Part shown: in pieces, positions 13,442-26,733 of the stretch | Layout: each line of letters opens with the position of its first letter | How positions within the stretch are numbered: position 1 is the stretch's first letter | Assembly (NCBI GenBank): GCA_014338405.1 | Contig: JTDE01002122.1 | Location: forward strand, 35,773 to 99,772 | Direction: 5' to 3' | DNA length: 64,000 bases | Source of the DNA: Paragonimus skrjabini miyazakii | Taxonomy: Eukaryota > Platyhelminthes > Trematoda > Plagiorchiida > Troglotrematidae | The notes under the pieces: model-generated | Told to the model about the DNA's origin: nothing | Databases searched by the model: none | What the model saw: only the letters and a program-made list of their open reading frames with translations | Program-made: the position numbers and the translations under genes

Positions 13442-14164
13442 GTAGAAATTAAGTAGCTCTGCATAGATTGGAACTGTTAACAACTCTTGTGAAGAAAACA
13501 ATGTTGTGTGAATTAGCCCGTTTTTAGGATCAATAGGGAGTTCCTTCTCTGTCTGGCACAGAACATGTAGTATTTTCAGCATGTAAATGGATTTATCACA
13601 TACACTCACGCACACTTTTTAAAGCGATAGTTGGAAAAACAAACAAGTCAGACCGTCAGACAGTTCATGGAATTTTTGTCATTACTACGTTTTTATTTGG
13701 AGAATAATTAACATTCGGGAGCTAAACATGCTCTGTTTTCTTGTTTTATCAATACCTAGTTGCAACGGTCTGGGTGTGGACCTGAAACATTCAGTGACGC
13801 CAGTCATATATACTTTTGTGTCTTAAAGACGTTTAACTTTTCACTTTTCCAATCCGTTCATACTGAAAGTAACTCAAAGCCACGGGATGTAAGTGTACAC
13901 AAAATTGAAGTTAATGCTCATCCATCTGGAGTCAGTTCAGTTTAAAAAAGATAACACTTGCGTTTACAACCTCTTCCGAAAACCAGCGAAATCCCATGCC
14001 AAGTGGTCAATTGAATTTCTGGTTGGTCTAATACCTGCTTTGTCATCTTGGAATCCAGATCACCACGAAACACTCAGATTGCAAGCTGCACAATGAGAAA
14101 TCAGTAGTCGTTGACAGACAATTCATTAGTGCTGCTGAGGTCAAGACAGCTGCCACATGAAAAC

Positions 14165-14305
14165 GGTCGTGATAAGCATACGCCCCATCGACTAGCTCTA
14201 TTCACTGCTAAACTGGAGTCTCGTGATTAAACGTCCATAAGATCAAGAAAGCTGCTGTCAATCGTCAGCGATGTTCAAATTGTATCTAACTAAATCATCC
14301 ATTCC
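14165..14305 (+). mobile_element. Possible remnant of the tRNA-derived SINE body
   Basis: Blocks resembling the SINE body occur in order on the plus strand (gactagctcta, aaactggagtct, gctgctgtcaatcg, gatgttcaaattgtat). The tRNA-like part is not visible. It matches the tail of the copy at 23.8 kb only loosely. Confidence 0.3.
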
Positions 14306-16616
14306 CAATCAACCATTCGTCGTTGTCGATTGATTATAGAAAGTCTATTTTACCGGTTGTAAGACTGGTCAAACAACAGCGTTCGTTGGGCAATACAATA
14401 ACCAACCAAGAGAAATTGATAGGTTTAGTTTGTCTATATCGGTGATTCCTGAAATGATCACCGAACTTCAGCTTAATCACATTTCGGCTGTTTTCATTTC
14501 ATTGACGATGTCAGTAGAACTTCTCAGGTTAAACTAAGAAGTTCAGGTTAAGAAGAATGAAGCAAACGGTTTAGTCAGCATGATGTGTTCAACACAGATT
14601 TGTTTCAAGTTGAAAGCTAACTGTTTGTCATAGAGAAAAGGTTATAATGACTAGTTTGGACAATGCTGCCTTGACTTGTTACTTTTATGTTGCTATTTGT
14701 TACTTGTGCTGCAAATTACTCGTGGTAACACTGTCTTCTAACCATAAAACAACTTTGAGTCGACACTGAGTTCAAGGAGCTGTCGGCTATGTAGCACCTA
14801 CGTTAATCGCACCGACTCAATATACACCAGCCTACCTGCCAATCTGAGACGTAGATTTTCTTTTGAGCCAGGTTTACTGTGTTTGGGTAAAGTATACGAT
14901 TATACAAACGATATTCTTTATGCAGACCACACTGGAGGTGTCCATGTTATCCATTCTTGCCCCATTTGCTAAATATAGCCATTATTATCCCTGGTTTGCG
15001 AGATTTATGACTCGTAAGACATGACTGTTTGTACTACATTGTTTTTCTATTTAGTCCCTCTTTCACTCGGGGATGCAGACAGTCACTTGAACTGTGTTTG
15101 CATCATTCGACTTAAAAGTTGGCAAGTATTATAACCGTTTATCTATCTAACACATAGGCCCGTTCCAGATGACGTGATTTCTGGGTACTGGCAAGCAAAT
15201 TGGCAGTGCCACTCACACGGTTTAACGATGCCAGCTTCTAGGAGCATTTATCGTAAGGCGGCTGTTGTGCATACGATACAAGGGTTCATGCGGTAGTAAC
15301 AGCGTTAGACTTACGTTTGCAACATGCCAACTTTTTCTTGGTTGAGGAACAGGGCCAAACTCTTGCGAATATACAGGGCAGCACTCAGACTGTGTTACAG
15401 ACCGCCTACCATAGTGAGAGGTCTAAGTACGCAAATGGACATATGCACCTACGAATAACCTAGGAGTGATGCCCAGTCATTGTGTTGAGAGAGAGAGTAA
15501 GAAACCCATTTGCAATGCGGTATTGTGTTCTGTTCAAAGTGATAAGGGTCTGCTGACTACTATGACGGATCACAATGACTCGGTTCATTGTTTGTCTTTA
15601 GTCCGCCTAACACTGGGTGCATACTTTGGATTACAATATCTCACTGGTGCATGCTTTAGATACCAATCTACCGGGGTGCTCTGTGACCGGATAAAGTCTG
15701 CCCCATTGTCAAGTTTAGGTTTTACACACCGGGTTAAACTATGCTTGCTGATCAATTGATTATGTTATCTGAGCAATGAAAATGATGGGTGTCCATAAAG
15801 TAACACTGAATTACTCAGATCTGAGTTTAGGAAGTGCATGTGGTTAATTCAGACGTCGCGATTCACAAAAGCGGAAGTTAACAGCTTTGTAAATTAATAC
15901 ACACACATACATACATACGCAATTCCTTGAAACTACTTTTTAGTCAAAGATAACGATTATCTACTCTAAGAGTGATGATAACAGAGGAGGTGATGAAAGC
16001 CGCAACAGTGATTATGTCAATTAATCCTCCAATATCCATCTGCAAAGCAATACACCGGCATTCTTCGAGTTATCAATCGATCCAGCTGTTATTAAGTCGT
16101 CTAGGATTCCATTCTTACAAGTTGTTTCACGTGCTTACTTCAAATGAAGATGGTAACCAGAAAAGGTTAGATTAAAAGTCAGTTCCAAAGAACAACTGGT
16201 TTAATCGGATTAAGTTGCACAGCTTTCGTGCACTGATTGGTCTCCTGATCATTTGTACATATGTCCATTTGCACAATTCAATTTATAACCCTCGCAAGTG
16301 GTCTGCAACATAGGTTTGATGCCCCATGCAGGTAGTATGCGCGGAGGCGAGTGAACTAGTCTTTTGTATGTTATCAACATTCAGTCACTAAACCAAGACA
16401 AGCTTTATGCGGTTCTGCAGGGTCATATGGACTGAGTGATACATATGCTAGTCAGAATCACGTGGTAGCCATTAAACAATAAATACGTTAGATATTATCG
16501 TCACTTATTATCAGCACTGCTGACTAGCCGCCTGGGATCAGCCCACTCGTAAGTGACGTGGTACCTGTTCAAACTGTCCGTGAGTTAAGTACACAGGTCG
16601 AATGTTATCAACTTAC

Positions 16617-17066
16617 AACATGCATCGATTGTTCTCTCTCGTTTATAATATGCAGTGTCACTGCTCTGGCCAACAACACAGCAGCAGGAAAGTCAACTGC
16701 AAAATAAACAATTTTCCATTGGAATGAGCGCGGTTTCCACTTCGTTCCTGTCGAAAACATTAGGTCGGTTGTATCGGTGCTGATTCTAGAAAATATGACA
16801 AGCCAAAACGGTTTGACAAATTTGGGTTTTCGAACAACACGGAGAAATGAAGGAATGAGCATTATTATTTCTCTATTTTTAACAGACCTATAGGCATAGA
16901 CGTCGAAAGTCTGATCACGATCCCCATAGAATAAATCGCCTTGCAGGTAAACAGTGTGACCATTAAATGGAAAATTTCTTTTTCGCACCTCGATCTGATT
17001 AGATCTAATCACATTAAAAACAAGCGTGTCAGTGAGTCTTGGTGAATGAGTATTTGTAGGGTCCGG
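16617..17066 (-). CDS. Candidate exon, unknown protein; 5' border uncertain
   Basis: The frame is open on the minus strand for about 150 codons and ends at a strong donor (GTT|gtaagt, 16616-16611). It carries a basic, aromatic-rich protein with a hydrophobic run near its C-terminal end (IVYFAVDFPAAVLLARAV) that could be a membrane segment. The acceptor was not fixed: the frame closes upstream near 17067, and a gattag at about 17006 is another possible start. The length of open frame and the consensus donor make chance less likely, but there is no homology I recognise. Confidence 0.35.
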
Positions 17067-17069
17067 TTT

Positions 17070-19280
17070 ATTGCTTCAATGACGTACAGACACTTGATTC
17101 AGTAATGCCGAAAAATTAGCAGTCAAATGAATTGGAACAAAGTTGTATACTGTTCTGTAGAGGTACTTAAGGAAATAACAATTCGAAACCCAAATATGGC
17201 AAACGTATTTTAAGCGATAATCTATATCCATCGGCCACGGACAGTCTAAGGATAGGTAATATGTCAAAAGTAGAGTTACACTTGACATATCGCGAGTCAC
17301 ACTGATGAACTGAGAGACCTTACAAATCACGGATAATCATGACTGCGTTTAATCATTAAGACAAAGACAGATAATGTGGACATGCTCAAGGTGACGTACA
17401 TAAGACATATTTCACGACTAGTTTGTAGACAATCAATAAGATATCATGTTTGGTTCCTAGGACAAGTAACGAGTGTCAACATTAGAAAACGAACGTAACC
17501 AAGTAGAGCTCAAAAGAGTTATCCCTTTTTGATGTGCATCCGTTGAATGTTTCCTCAATTTCAGCATTAAAGAGAGCAATTAAAGTAACTTTCCACTGGT
17601 AAATATAATTGGCCTTTCTATAACATTTTCTTGGTTTGTAGTTCAGTTTGATCTAATTTACTTGGCTTAAAGTTGAACAACATTTTCGAGGGTGTTTGAC
17701 ACAAATAACTTTACTGTCTAATGTACACTCATTCACACATGGTGGAACCACCATGTTAACATTGTCATTGACTCATAAGTGATCTTTTAGGATAGCACTC
17801 TGAACATCTCCCTACGTCGTGTCATATCCCGTCATCGTTTTATGTTCTGGAATCATGCTTCGTATACCATCTCGTTGCTTGACTTGTCGTGCCTGAGTTC
17901 AGGAGGATGACGCAGCAGCCCGTCAGTGAGGCAGAACAGAGACAAATGGTAATTGACTATAATCCTCACCTCGGTCGGTCCAGTGCGTCTGCGTGGCTAC
18001 AGACACAAAGATCCAGAAGATCCATTGCAAAAACGGTTAGATATTGCACTGAATAATACTCAGTAATGACTATCTGAGTAGTTTATTTCGTTTTGGACAA
18101 ACTAACCGATTTCTCCTTTTTTTATACTGTGTGACACTATCTGTTAGGTTTCACATTGTTAATTACAGTCAAATCCATTACTCGTTTATTACTCCATGAG
18201 GCGATAGTTTTCGGGATTTGGGTAATCCGAAAAAAACTCTACACTCAATAAGTATGCAGTTAACTTGGTTAAAGCTATTCGCTTCATCTGACCACACTAT
18301 TGGTCATCTCGGTGAAAACCAGGAGTCAGTGATGAAATTCAAACCGCCGTTGTCTTTTTCCCGGTGCTTAGAGGTAAGCACATTAACTCACGTCGTCTCA
18401 TTACGTCACAGAGCCTCATCTCGTTGTTGAGCTGTTTCAGTTTGACCTGGGTGATAACTTAGAGGCTGGTTTTGTCTGCATTATGAAACAATCTTGTGTG
18501 CTAGAAAAATACGTCATGCCTTACATAGGTTTGGGAAAAGCTCGCTTAAAAACTGGTCAGTTCGGTGTTACAAGATTTGTCTGTCTCTTTTAAATCGCTC
18601 GACCTGCAGGGGTTTGGTCATCTGAAACATTTGCCATCGGGAGCTACTAACACGGAAGGAAATAGATGTGAATTTAGATGTTTTTGTTCAATTGAGTTGC
18701 TTTCACTTATATAGCGCCAATAGTTTTAACTGGGGTATGGCGTATAAAACGAGTCAACTGAGGGTAGATTGTCTTCAATCTGTGCAAACTGACATTCATA
18801 GAATCAGCTGATCACAGTTTACGTAATGTAATTTGTTTACTCGTAATGTGGTTCAGTGTTCGCGTAGGTCATGGTTGTGATGGCACAAACTATAATGACA
18901 CTGTTACAAACATGCGCCAGTATAACAGCTCTTATTTCCCTCAGGCCGCCTGTGTTGTTGAGCTTTAAATTTGTCCGAGTTATTATTAAGCTAATCAGTT
19001 GCCACTGACACCTGAACTTTGGTTACTTCCATTGTTAAATTTAGTGCATAACTTAGTACGGGGCGTAATTCACACTACACGTGCATTAGAGATGGTAGTT
19101 AGTTAGAGACATTCTCTCATTTATTACGGTCACTGTATTATTTGTAGGGCATACTTTGAAAGAAAGCATTCAAAGTCTATAAACATATATTAATCACAAC
19201 TGTAACCTGCTGCAAGCTTTTCATACATATTTACATAAGTGTGTCGTAAACTGTAAGTTTTCCCTAACCGAGCTACTCGG
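17070..19280. other. No supported feature
   Basis: Short chance frames only. Confidence 0.5.
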
Positions 19281-19283
19281 TTT

Positions 19284-19523
19284 ATGAATCACCTATGCCA
19301 TCATTGTTTCTACGGTCCTTTTGTCCCTAAACTTCCTCAAATAGCCGAACCAAAACTGACTCATCACAATGGCCGTATCAGCACTTATAACGTTCGGATA
19401 CTAACAGGCAGTCAGGAATTTTTTGATATAAAGTTGGAAGAGACACAACTGCAAATCCTCAGCTCCAACCGGGCTGGGACAAATGACGAAAACGGCAAGG
19501 TCTTTAACAGCCGAACATTTTGA
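19284..19523 (+). mobile_element. Possible N-terminal endonuclease fragment of an RTE-like LINE
   Basis: An open plus-strand frame of 79 codons contains GRISTYNVRILTG, which resembles the start of the apurinic endonuclease domain of RTE-clade LINEs (GTYNVRTL). An amphipathic stretch and DEN follow. The frame stops at 19521-19523 and no catalytic motifs downstream could be read. Two C-terminal ends of a similar element lie at 54.9-56.3 kb. Confidence 0.35.
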
Positions 19524-19529
19524 CCGAGA

Positions 19530-22500
19530 GTTTTTACAGCCGGGTCTCTGCAACACCATCATTTCTACCGCAACACATAGCAATGGTACAAACTTGTTGA
19601 CATATGCATTCGATTTTAGCCCCCGCTATGATGATCGCACTACAATCTGACACTTCCTGAAAGAAACACCAGACTGCAGTTTCGTCTTTGATAAAGCCCG
19701 TTAGTAGCGTTTGTCTTTCTGTGCAACAGGGCGTGGATGCCACTCTGTCTACATGTGGCGTAAGGTGCTTGCCGTGGCGCTATTCATTTAAGATTTGACC
19801 GGTTCAAAATAGCCCATGTAAACGTTTAATCCCATTCCCTTGGGTACAATAGGAGAAAGGCTCAAGTCTAGGCAGTAGGTTAGCATATCGGGACCGGTCC
19901 AGTGAGGGTAGCAAATAAGAGAATCTGAAGTTTCTGTCCAGCAGTACAACCACTACCAAATGACTACGCATCCAGCCTGCTTGGTTTGTTCTGCTCAGTC
20001 ATACTCACAGTTTGCTACGGTATGCTGTACTGATACAAATACTGTGGTAGTATTTACGATCATCGTTCGAATTATCCATCAACTTAACTGACTTTCCAGA
20101 ACAAGAATGACCCAAATGGACTCAATGGGTAGCAAGTAGATTATTTTTCAGAGTACTGTGAAGATTATAAACAGCGTATGTCGTGATGGAAAATCAGTAA
20201 GGGCTTGGTGAACGTCTTACGGCCACTCAGGCGGTCACATACGTAGTGTACTCGGTCTAGTTCGGTTCAGGTGAACTTTCTTCACAAACTGTTGCGGCTA
20301 GCCGTCCGGCTAAACGATGGCGGTAGTGTTAAAAGTGACCAACATTTAGAACAACCATTGAATGTGCTTGGTTCATGAAACCTGTGCGATCAGAGGTTAT
20401 TATGGCTGAAACCGGCCATACTGGGTACGTGAACTGATGCTTCGCACATTGATGCGTTACTGACGGCGAAGTGTCTCAGTGCACGAAACTACGCCGGCTC
20501 TACCAACCTCGTCACAGACATGAGGTTTTCTAAAACACGAGGTAACTGGATGTGGCAGTCTTATGTCAGTGGCAGCAGAATAACCATATCGGATACCCAG
20601 TGTAGTGTCTAAGGTGAAATTTAGATAACAAGTAACCATTAACCTTAGGCATTTCTTCCAGAATTTTTTGAAAGCTAATTTTCGGAAATCGCCTAAAGGA
20701 TCAAAGCAAGCAAATAAATACTAAACGTCACAGATTTTTTGCCGTCATTCGTTGTCCACTTCCTTCTGGTTATCATTAGTACCCGCAACCAATCGCTCTT
20801 TTTCAAAATTGATCTCCGTAATGTAAATTTAGTAGCTGTGCTCACATTGTTACGTGCGGGTTTTGCAGGGATTGCTGGGGGAATCGGAGAGAATCCAGTT
20901 GACAAATTTGCTGCACATTTTGAATAAATAAATGAAAGTTTAGAGCCAACAAGTCTGTCAAAAGAGAAGTTACGTGAAACAGAAAGATGCCTGACCGTGT
21001 GAAGCAAAATATCGCAGGTTTTTGATAGAGCTGCTGAGAATATTACCGGGGAGTTCTGAAGACAGTGTTGCAGCAGATAACTATAACGGACAGTCTGGAC
21101 GATGGGAGAAATACGTTGAATTTTTGACAAGATTTCAATAACATGCTGTGCCGAGAGAATTCACTGGAAACAAAACCTCGCGGATGCTAATGGAAAGTTG
21201 GCAGTAGTACGTACGATCTCTTGTGCAACGGAATTTTGTTCGCAGCCGAAATAACACTCCTAAATGCTTACAATCGTCGGCCAAAGTGAGGTCACAGTGA
21301 TAAAGAAGAGAAGATCACGTCAGGTTTGAATCATCTGGTAAGCTTAAAAGTCAGCGTGGAATTCAGTGATATAATGCTGCAAGTGTAAGCGCTAAAGACA
21401 TTCAGTCCCTCCACATAGAATACCTTTGGAAATTAGCAGTCCTTATTGTGTTCTTATAAAACGCATCCCCCAATTTAGTCACATAGTTTTCCATATAAAC
21501 TGGATTGTACTATAATGAATCTCTAAAATACTGCGCACATTCGACATAGCTGACCGTTGACGTGTCCGCAAATCTGTGGTCTCAAAATGTACCTGGGGGA
21601 GGTGGAAAGTTTGATATTAGTTACACTATCCTATTGAAGTGAACTGAAAGGTTTCGTAATTAAATTTGACTAAAAATTAAGTAAGTTAATTTGGGACAAT
21701 TCTTCTGTTACTGAGTTAAGTAACTTGCATTTATACTGAATGACAACGAGAGCATCATAATGATATGTTGTATGCAGCAATTTCACATATCAACGAGTGT
21801 TACTTTGTTAAATAAAGATGATTTTACACACAACCCTCGTTCTAAGTTTCAACACCTCAAACATCCATATATAACAGATCTTCATATGTAACATTAATCT
21901 CCTTTCCGGGATGTACTACATAAAACAGATTTGAACGTACTGTGAACATTACTGTCGTACTAGATCACCAATGTTATATGAACACAGTGTCAGCGGGAAA
22001 ATTGTCGTGTGCCTCTCTTTTGAAAGTTTTTGAAAGAAAGACTATTGTTACTCAAGATTGTTCTAACTGTACAAAAGCGTTTTGTCTCGTTCACCATGAG
22101 TAATAGAATCTGTCCATGTAAACAAGTTTTTGAGCGTATAGATCATTTGGTAGATAAGCAACAACATGATGTAGTAAAGATTGGCGTAAAATAGCTAAAA
22201 CTCGAAAGTGGTCAGTTCTCTTCATTATTGCTACCTTGCACCTCTACTATTTATCCAGTATACTAACTCGCCGACTTAAACGTTGCGATGCCATTGAAAG
22301 GCCGCCATCTAGCAGGCTACTTTTGACAGTTGAATATTCGTACAAAGAAACTAGTGTTCCGTGATAATGAACAAAATTAAAAGTTAGTATGGCGCTGGTG
22401 CCAATGCATACGAGGGTCAATTAAACAAAGGCGTTTACAAAGACTAACTAACTTGTCTAGACATTTTGTTTAGCTTAAGATTAGCTGACAACTTTCGGAA

Positions 22501-23580
22501 CATTCCACTATTCTCATTGGTCTAACATGCAAAATTTAATCTTGGTACTCGTTGGTAAACTTTTAACGTCTTCAGTTTACTTAGATTCAAATTACTCTCG
22601 ACGTACTGGGAGATGGTTCAACTGTATGAATTGAGGAAAAATGGCAAGAATAAACATCTGAAGCACCTAGAATTTACTTGGACCACGAGATGGTAGACCA
22701 CCAATTACGACAGGACATTGAAGGCATATTGAAAAGCAAGCTATGTTTAATGTTGGACGCAGTGAAATCGATTTTCCTTATTGCATACGGTATGATATCA
22801 AACTGCTGCACGGTGTCCCAAAGGTCTGATTGCAGTTAAAGCAACACCAACCGTCATTTTCGGCATGCCTATCTGTCACCGATGGGGTTGAATTATGTGA
22901 ACCAGCAAGCTCATCTGGGTATAAATGGAAGGTTTAACAAGCCAACTGAAATGTGGGGTTGTTGAGGATTAAAATAGTTGCGACGAAACAAAGTTTTCCG
23001 ACACTTTTTCAGACGGTTTATATTCACCCGTCTATTAGAAGGATTACTGATGAATAATTACTATTTTGAGTTGCCGGTGTATCAATTAATCTGTATCACA
23101 GAGACACGGTAAAGTTCTAACCAAGCAACCTAATCTAGACTCGTCAAGAATAAATTAACAAGCAGTTCAAATTAATAATTTACTTGTCTTGAAGGCAGTT
23201 AACGGTCTATTAGCGTAGATAACCGGAGGTCTATTGTGGTATCCAATATAATTTCACCCATTAGATATAAAGTTTCGGTTTTCAGGTGTCAGGGTGATAT
23301 ATAAATATATGTAAAGTAGAAAGGCACATTAGATCCGTTCATGATAGTACCGCGTTTTTGGCGGCTCACCTTTGCTGTACTATTTACAGCCATTGAACAT
23401 AAGGCATAAGTATTCGCCTTGTGTCTTATGCAGTTCGGTGAAAACAGCACATGAAAACAACAAGTGAACATGGATAAACTCATCGATTGTAACAATATTT
23501 CAGGTGTTTGTCATAAAAACCTAGATTTAACCACGCAAAAATGTTGACTTCGTTCGAAGTTTTCGTCTCTTATACATTAT
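19530..23580. other. No supported feature
   Basis: A minus-strand frame of 145 codons at 20693-21130 has neither splice borders that fit nor protein-like motifs. A tgcag acceptor followed by an early stop and aataaa near 20874-20930 (plus) could be a terminal exon but is too short to judge. Confidence 0.5.
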
Positions 23581-23584
23581 ATTC

Positions 23585-23825
23585 ATTTCCAAGATATCTG
23601 CACCAAACCTAGTACGAGTGAAATCAGACGGCTAGGATGTCGTGTCTAATATGCTATTGATAAATTGATTGAGAAGAACACAAAGTTGCGAGTAGGTTGT
23701 ACTACTCAACGTTTCCACCACTTCGGGTATTCTTCCTTGGCAGTGTTGCAATTAAAACATCCCGAGGTAGCTGAAACACTGAGTTTCGGTCTTCTCAATC
23801 CATTCATTAATTCACACTCACCTTC
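23585..23825. repeat. Foldback repeat related to the hammerhead-like repeat at 9.5 kb, copy 2
   Basis: The arms (gataaattgattgagaaga near 23657 and tcttctcaatccattcatta near 23790) are inverted copies. Inside are two cores in opposite orientation: cgtttccaccacttcgggta (minus sense) and cccgaggtagctgaaac (plus sense, with gaaac). The left flank shares the text seen before copy 1 (cgagtgaaatcagac, gtcgtgtctaatatg). The CTGANGA box is lost in both cores here. Confidence 0.5.
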
Positions 23826-23828
23826 AGT

Positions 23829-24069
23829 AGCTGATGCGCAGTGGTAAACACGGTTGCCTCATGAACAGCGTGACCGTGGTTCAAGTCCCGGCAGTGGCGA
23901 TGATATGCACTACTGACGAGCTCTAATGAGAGCGAAACTCGAGTCTGGTACTTCCGCTGTTCGAAAGGGGCCGACTGGAAAGTCTATGGGAATGTGACAG
24001 CTGCGATCAATTGTGGGTGATGTTCAATCTATATGAAAATCAAAATCCCCTACTACTCATCAGTAGTTT
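23829..24069 (+). mobile_element. tRNA-derived SINE, copy 4 (best plus-strand copy)
   Basis: An A-box region (gatgcgcagtggtaaacacg) and a near-consensus polymerase III B box ggttcaagtcc at 23878-23888 give a tRNA-like head. The body (cactactgacgagctctaat, gaaactcgagtctgg), a ggggccgactgg block and the tail (gatgttcaatctatatg, then cccctactactcatcagtag) follow. It is inserted directly after the foldback repeat ending at about 23825. Confidence 0.8.
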
Positions 24070-24838
24070 TCGATTTATTTGTATAGTTTATTAGGCAGAA
24101 ACCGAAACTGACTGTAATTCATTAGTTGAGGTAAACCATGGGTTTTCATGATCAACAGAAGGTAATAGCTAATTTTTTTGGCTGGGTTTTAGTCAAGTGG
24201 AAAATGCTTGGGTAAGTTCTGTGGTATGTCTGCACGGTAGACTTAGATTCATTCTGTCCTTTAATCTGCCACTACTTTGTTTTAACCTTTCTAGCACTAT
24301 AGCCAACTACACCGTTGTCGAGCTAAGTGCTTCAGTTCGGAATTGAAAATCTACTGATGACATTGAAAACCAAGTTATCTACCCATTCTTTTGAATTATT
24401 TCATTCTCATATCACCTCCATTGCCACATATAGGTCATTGAAAATGTTATGAACTGGTTGAATTTAGTCGTGATTTTGGTGACCTTACTAATGCCGGAAG
24501 TTTTGATAAGTGAGTACAACCACTTGTAGGTACATCTTTATGTTTGTACGTATGTGTGTACTCATATGCGGTCGGAAAACCGGACATTTTCTAAGTTTAA
24601 CCCGCTTCCAGGTGCTGTTTGAGTCTGCCCCGGACATACACCTAAAGTAATTATACGCATTTAATACTGCCTGGATGATCCCGCTGTGAATATATGTTCA
24701 GGTAGCTATCTCAGCTGCTGTGGTTAGCCAAGCGGCAATTGTTTCTGCAACCTTGAATCTCGGGGATTAGTTAACCGGTAAAATGTGCTCGAGTGTGTTA
24801 GACTATACGCATGATAGAATACGTTAATTTTGTCACAC

Positions 24839-25023
24839 CTGATTCGAGTTTGTAAACATTGTCCGAGAGCTTGATCAAATGATCAAGAAAGGGCCGAGCT
24901 AGTATGCAGGCGTTAGTGAGCGTTTGAAAATAACCAAATGCTTCCACATGTAAGGCAGTACTTATATGGACTAAACCGCTTGATCCCGACTCAATCCATC
25001 TACACAGAGGTCTTTGGATCCAA
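24839..25023 (-). CDS. Candidate internal exon, unknown protein
   Basis: A 185-nt open segment bounded by an acceptor (attattcag, AG at 25025-25024) and a CAG|gtgtga donor. It is phase 1 at both ends, so it is symmetrical. The 61 codons are free of stops and read like real protein, with HVEAFGYFQTLTNACIL and LDHLIKLSDNVYKLES, probably helical. It is on the same strand as the exons at 28.6-29.6 kb and could belong to the same gene or another. I do not recognise the family. Confidence 0.33.
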
Positions 25024-25794
25024 CTGAATAATATCCACTCTGTTTTCCAGTAAAAACAAAACAAATAGAGACTTCAAAAATGAAATACACTCAAAAAGAT
25101 TATCTTGCGAACGAAAAAAAGTTTCACAACGCTCGCTGGCAAGTCGATCAGCTTTGGTGTTGTTTAGACTCATCAGGTAAAATTGAAGTTTGCACCGGTA
25201 GCTTTTATGCCACGGAGAAAGTGCTTATTATCAGATAATCCGGAATTCATTTAGAATATTGGTGGATCCAACTAGGACAGAAAACGCTTAAGGCAAATTA
25301 GGCAGAAGGGTGCACGTTAGAAACACTACACCGTTCACCTATCTAGCCTCTGTCGATTAACTCAATCCAACTAACCACATTCAGATTATTAAAAATAAAA
25401 TCGTTCAGATTGAAACAAGGTGATACGTTTAAGGGATTGCATAACAACAATTGAAAATAACAACTAAGAAAACATTGACAACTGTCAAACGAGCAAACTT
25501 TCCTCAGGATGTAATCACGTGTACACCACGGATTTGTTGTTTAGCAGCACGTTTGTTATGTGTTAACTTGTCTAGCTGGCTAAGGTGTTTTCCAGTTGTC
25601 AACAAAACAGCCACAGTCTAACCTGAATCGTATCTATCTGGATAAACGAGGTGAGAACAAATTAAACATCAGCTTTATCACTCACGATCAGAGTTCATAG
25701 CTACCAATAAGTATGAGGGGGATTTTGCTAACTCGAACTCAGCATCACTCAGAGTCGGTGGCAAATTTCACAGTCAGGTAAACTTTTAAAACAA

Positions 25795-25995
25795 CCTCTT
25801 TGGAAAAGAAAGTTATTGGACTCGAATTTAGCTCTTGTCAGAACTCGTCAATAGTGCATATGTTTGCCACTGTCGATCACGCTTTCATAAGGCAACCGTG
25901 TTGACCACTGCGCTGTTGACCTCACATTAGGCACGACTGAATCATCATATGTGGACGCTCATACACATTCGCTCATGAGTAGTGCTCAGATTGTT
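25795..25995 (-). mobile_element. tRNA-derived SINE, copy 5
   Basis: A minus-strand copy with head (gagcactactcatgagcga), core gcgcagtggtcaacacggtt, and body gcactattgacgag followed by aattcgagtcc. The segment that carries the B box in other copies is partly deleted. Confidence 0.7.
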
Positions 25996-26094
25996 CCATT
26001 GTCTCTGGGGGAAGCACAGTACCCGTCTTGTTAATTTCAATCGAGGGTTCCACGACTAGGACGTTTCAAGTTACGACCACAAAGTCCGCAGAAT

Positions 26095-26475
26095 TTTCAG
26101 TCCACTTCATTCAAAAGGAGATACTAGATTTGTGGTTCACTCTTGCTAGAGCTCCTCAAGACTTCCTATGGCCATATCGACATGGAGCTGAATTTCCGTT
26201 CACAGTTTGATAAACTGTGCTTACAAATGAATATGATTGAGCGTTTGCATAGGGTCGTTAGGTCGTGCCTGGTGCATAGCCAATGAAGCAGTGGTCAGCG
26301 TGCTTGTATGACCTGAGCTCAACTCACTGTTTTGGTAAAGATAGTACTGATGAGCTCTGATAAGAACAAAACTCGAGCCCAGTGTTTCGCTTTTGAAAGG
26401 GGCTGGGTGAAAAGTCTGTGAAGAGAGACACAATGAAATCAGATGTTAGTCGTGTTCAATCTAAAATACCCACAG
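26095..26475 (+). mobile_element. tRNA-derived SINE, copy 6, foldback form
   Basis: A plus-strand copy whose core reads gaagcagtggtcagcgtgct. The body (gatgagctctgataag, aactcgagcccagtg, gaaaggggctggg) and tail (gttagtcgtgttcaatct) follow. To the left (about 26100-26157) is a decayed inverted copy of the body arm (aaggagatactag, tgctagagctcctc), so the copy could fold on itself as the 52-kb copy does. Confidence 0.6.
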
Positions 26476-26633
26476 TTTCAATTACTTGATGGAGCAGCGA
26501 TCTACTGATCCTTCGCCAATTGTTTACCCCGAAAAGTATACGGGGCCCAGACCAATTCACAAGAATTCCAACCGAAAGGCTCACCTAAAGATCTTATTAA
26601 TAAAGGGGCTTCCTAATTTAGTCGGATCAGCGA

Positions 26634-26733
26634 NNNNNNNNNNNNNNNNNNNNNNNNNNNNNNNNNNNNNNNNNNNNNNNNNNNNNNNNNNNNNNNNNNN
26701 NNNNNNNNNNNNNNNNNNNNNNNNNNNNNNNNN
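26634..26733. other. Assembly gap (100 N)
   Basis: Exactly 100 N, the usual placeholder for a gap of unknown size. It lies between SINE copies 6 and 7. Confidence 0.99.

Larger units (their letters stand above)
9916..16610. other. Mostly featureless; one compositionally distinct block
   Basis: Apart from the TA repeat at 13.43 kb, a possible SINE remnant at 14.2 kb and a short acac/atac tract near 15900-15920, I see nothing. The block at 11890-12135 is richer in GC, with four CCAAT/ATTGG pentamers. Confidence 0.5.

Noticed and set aside
15466..15759. 97-codon plus-strand frame
   Set aside because: It contains an imperfect internal repeat (tgggtgcatactttg / tggtgcatgcttta) and no splice context; probably chance.
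20693..21130. 145-codon minus-strand frame
   Set aside because: No acceptor or donor that fits, no recognisable motif, and an overlapping open frame on the other strand.
23829..23900. A genuine tRNA gene
   Set aside because: A and B boxes are present, but the cloverleaf does not close and the same core recurs in many diverged copies with a shared tail, so it is a SINE.
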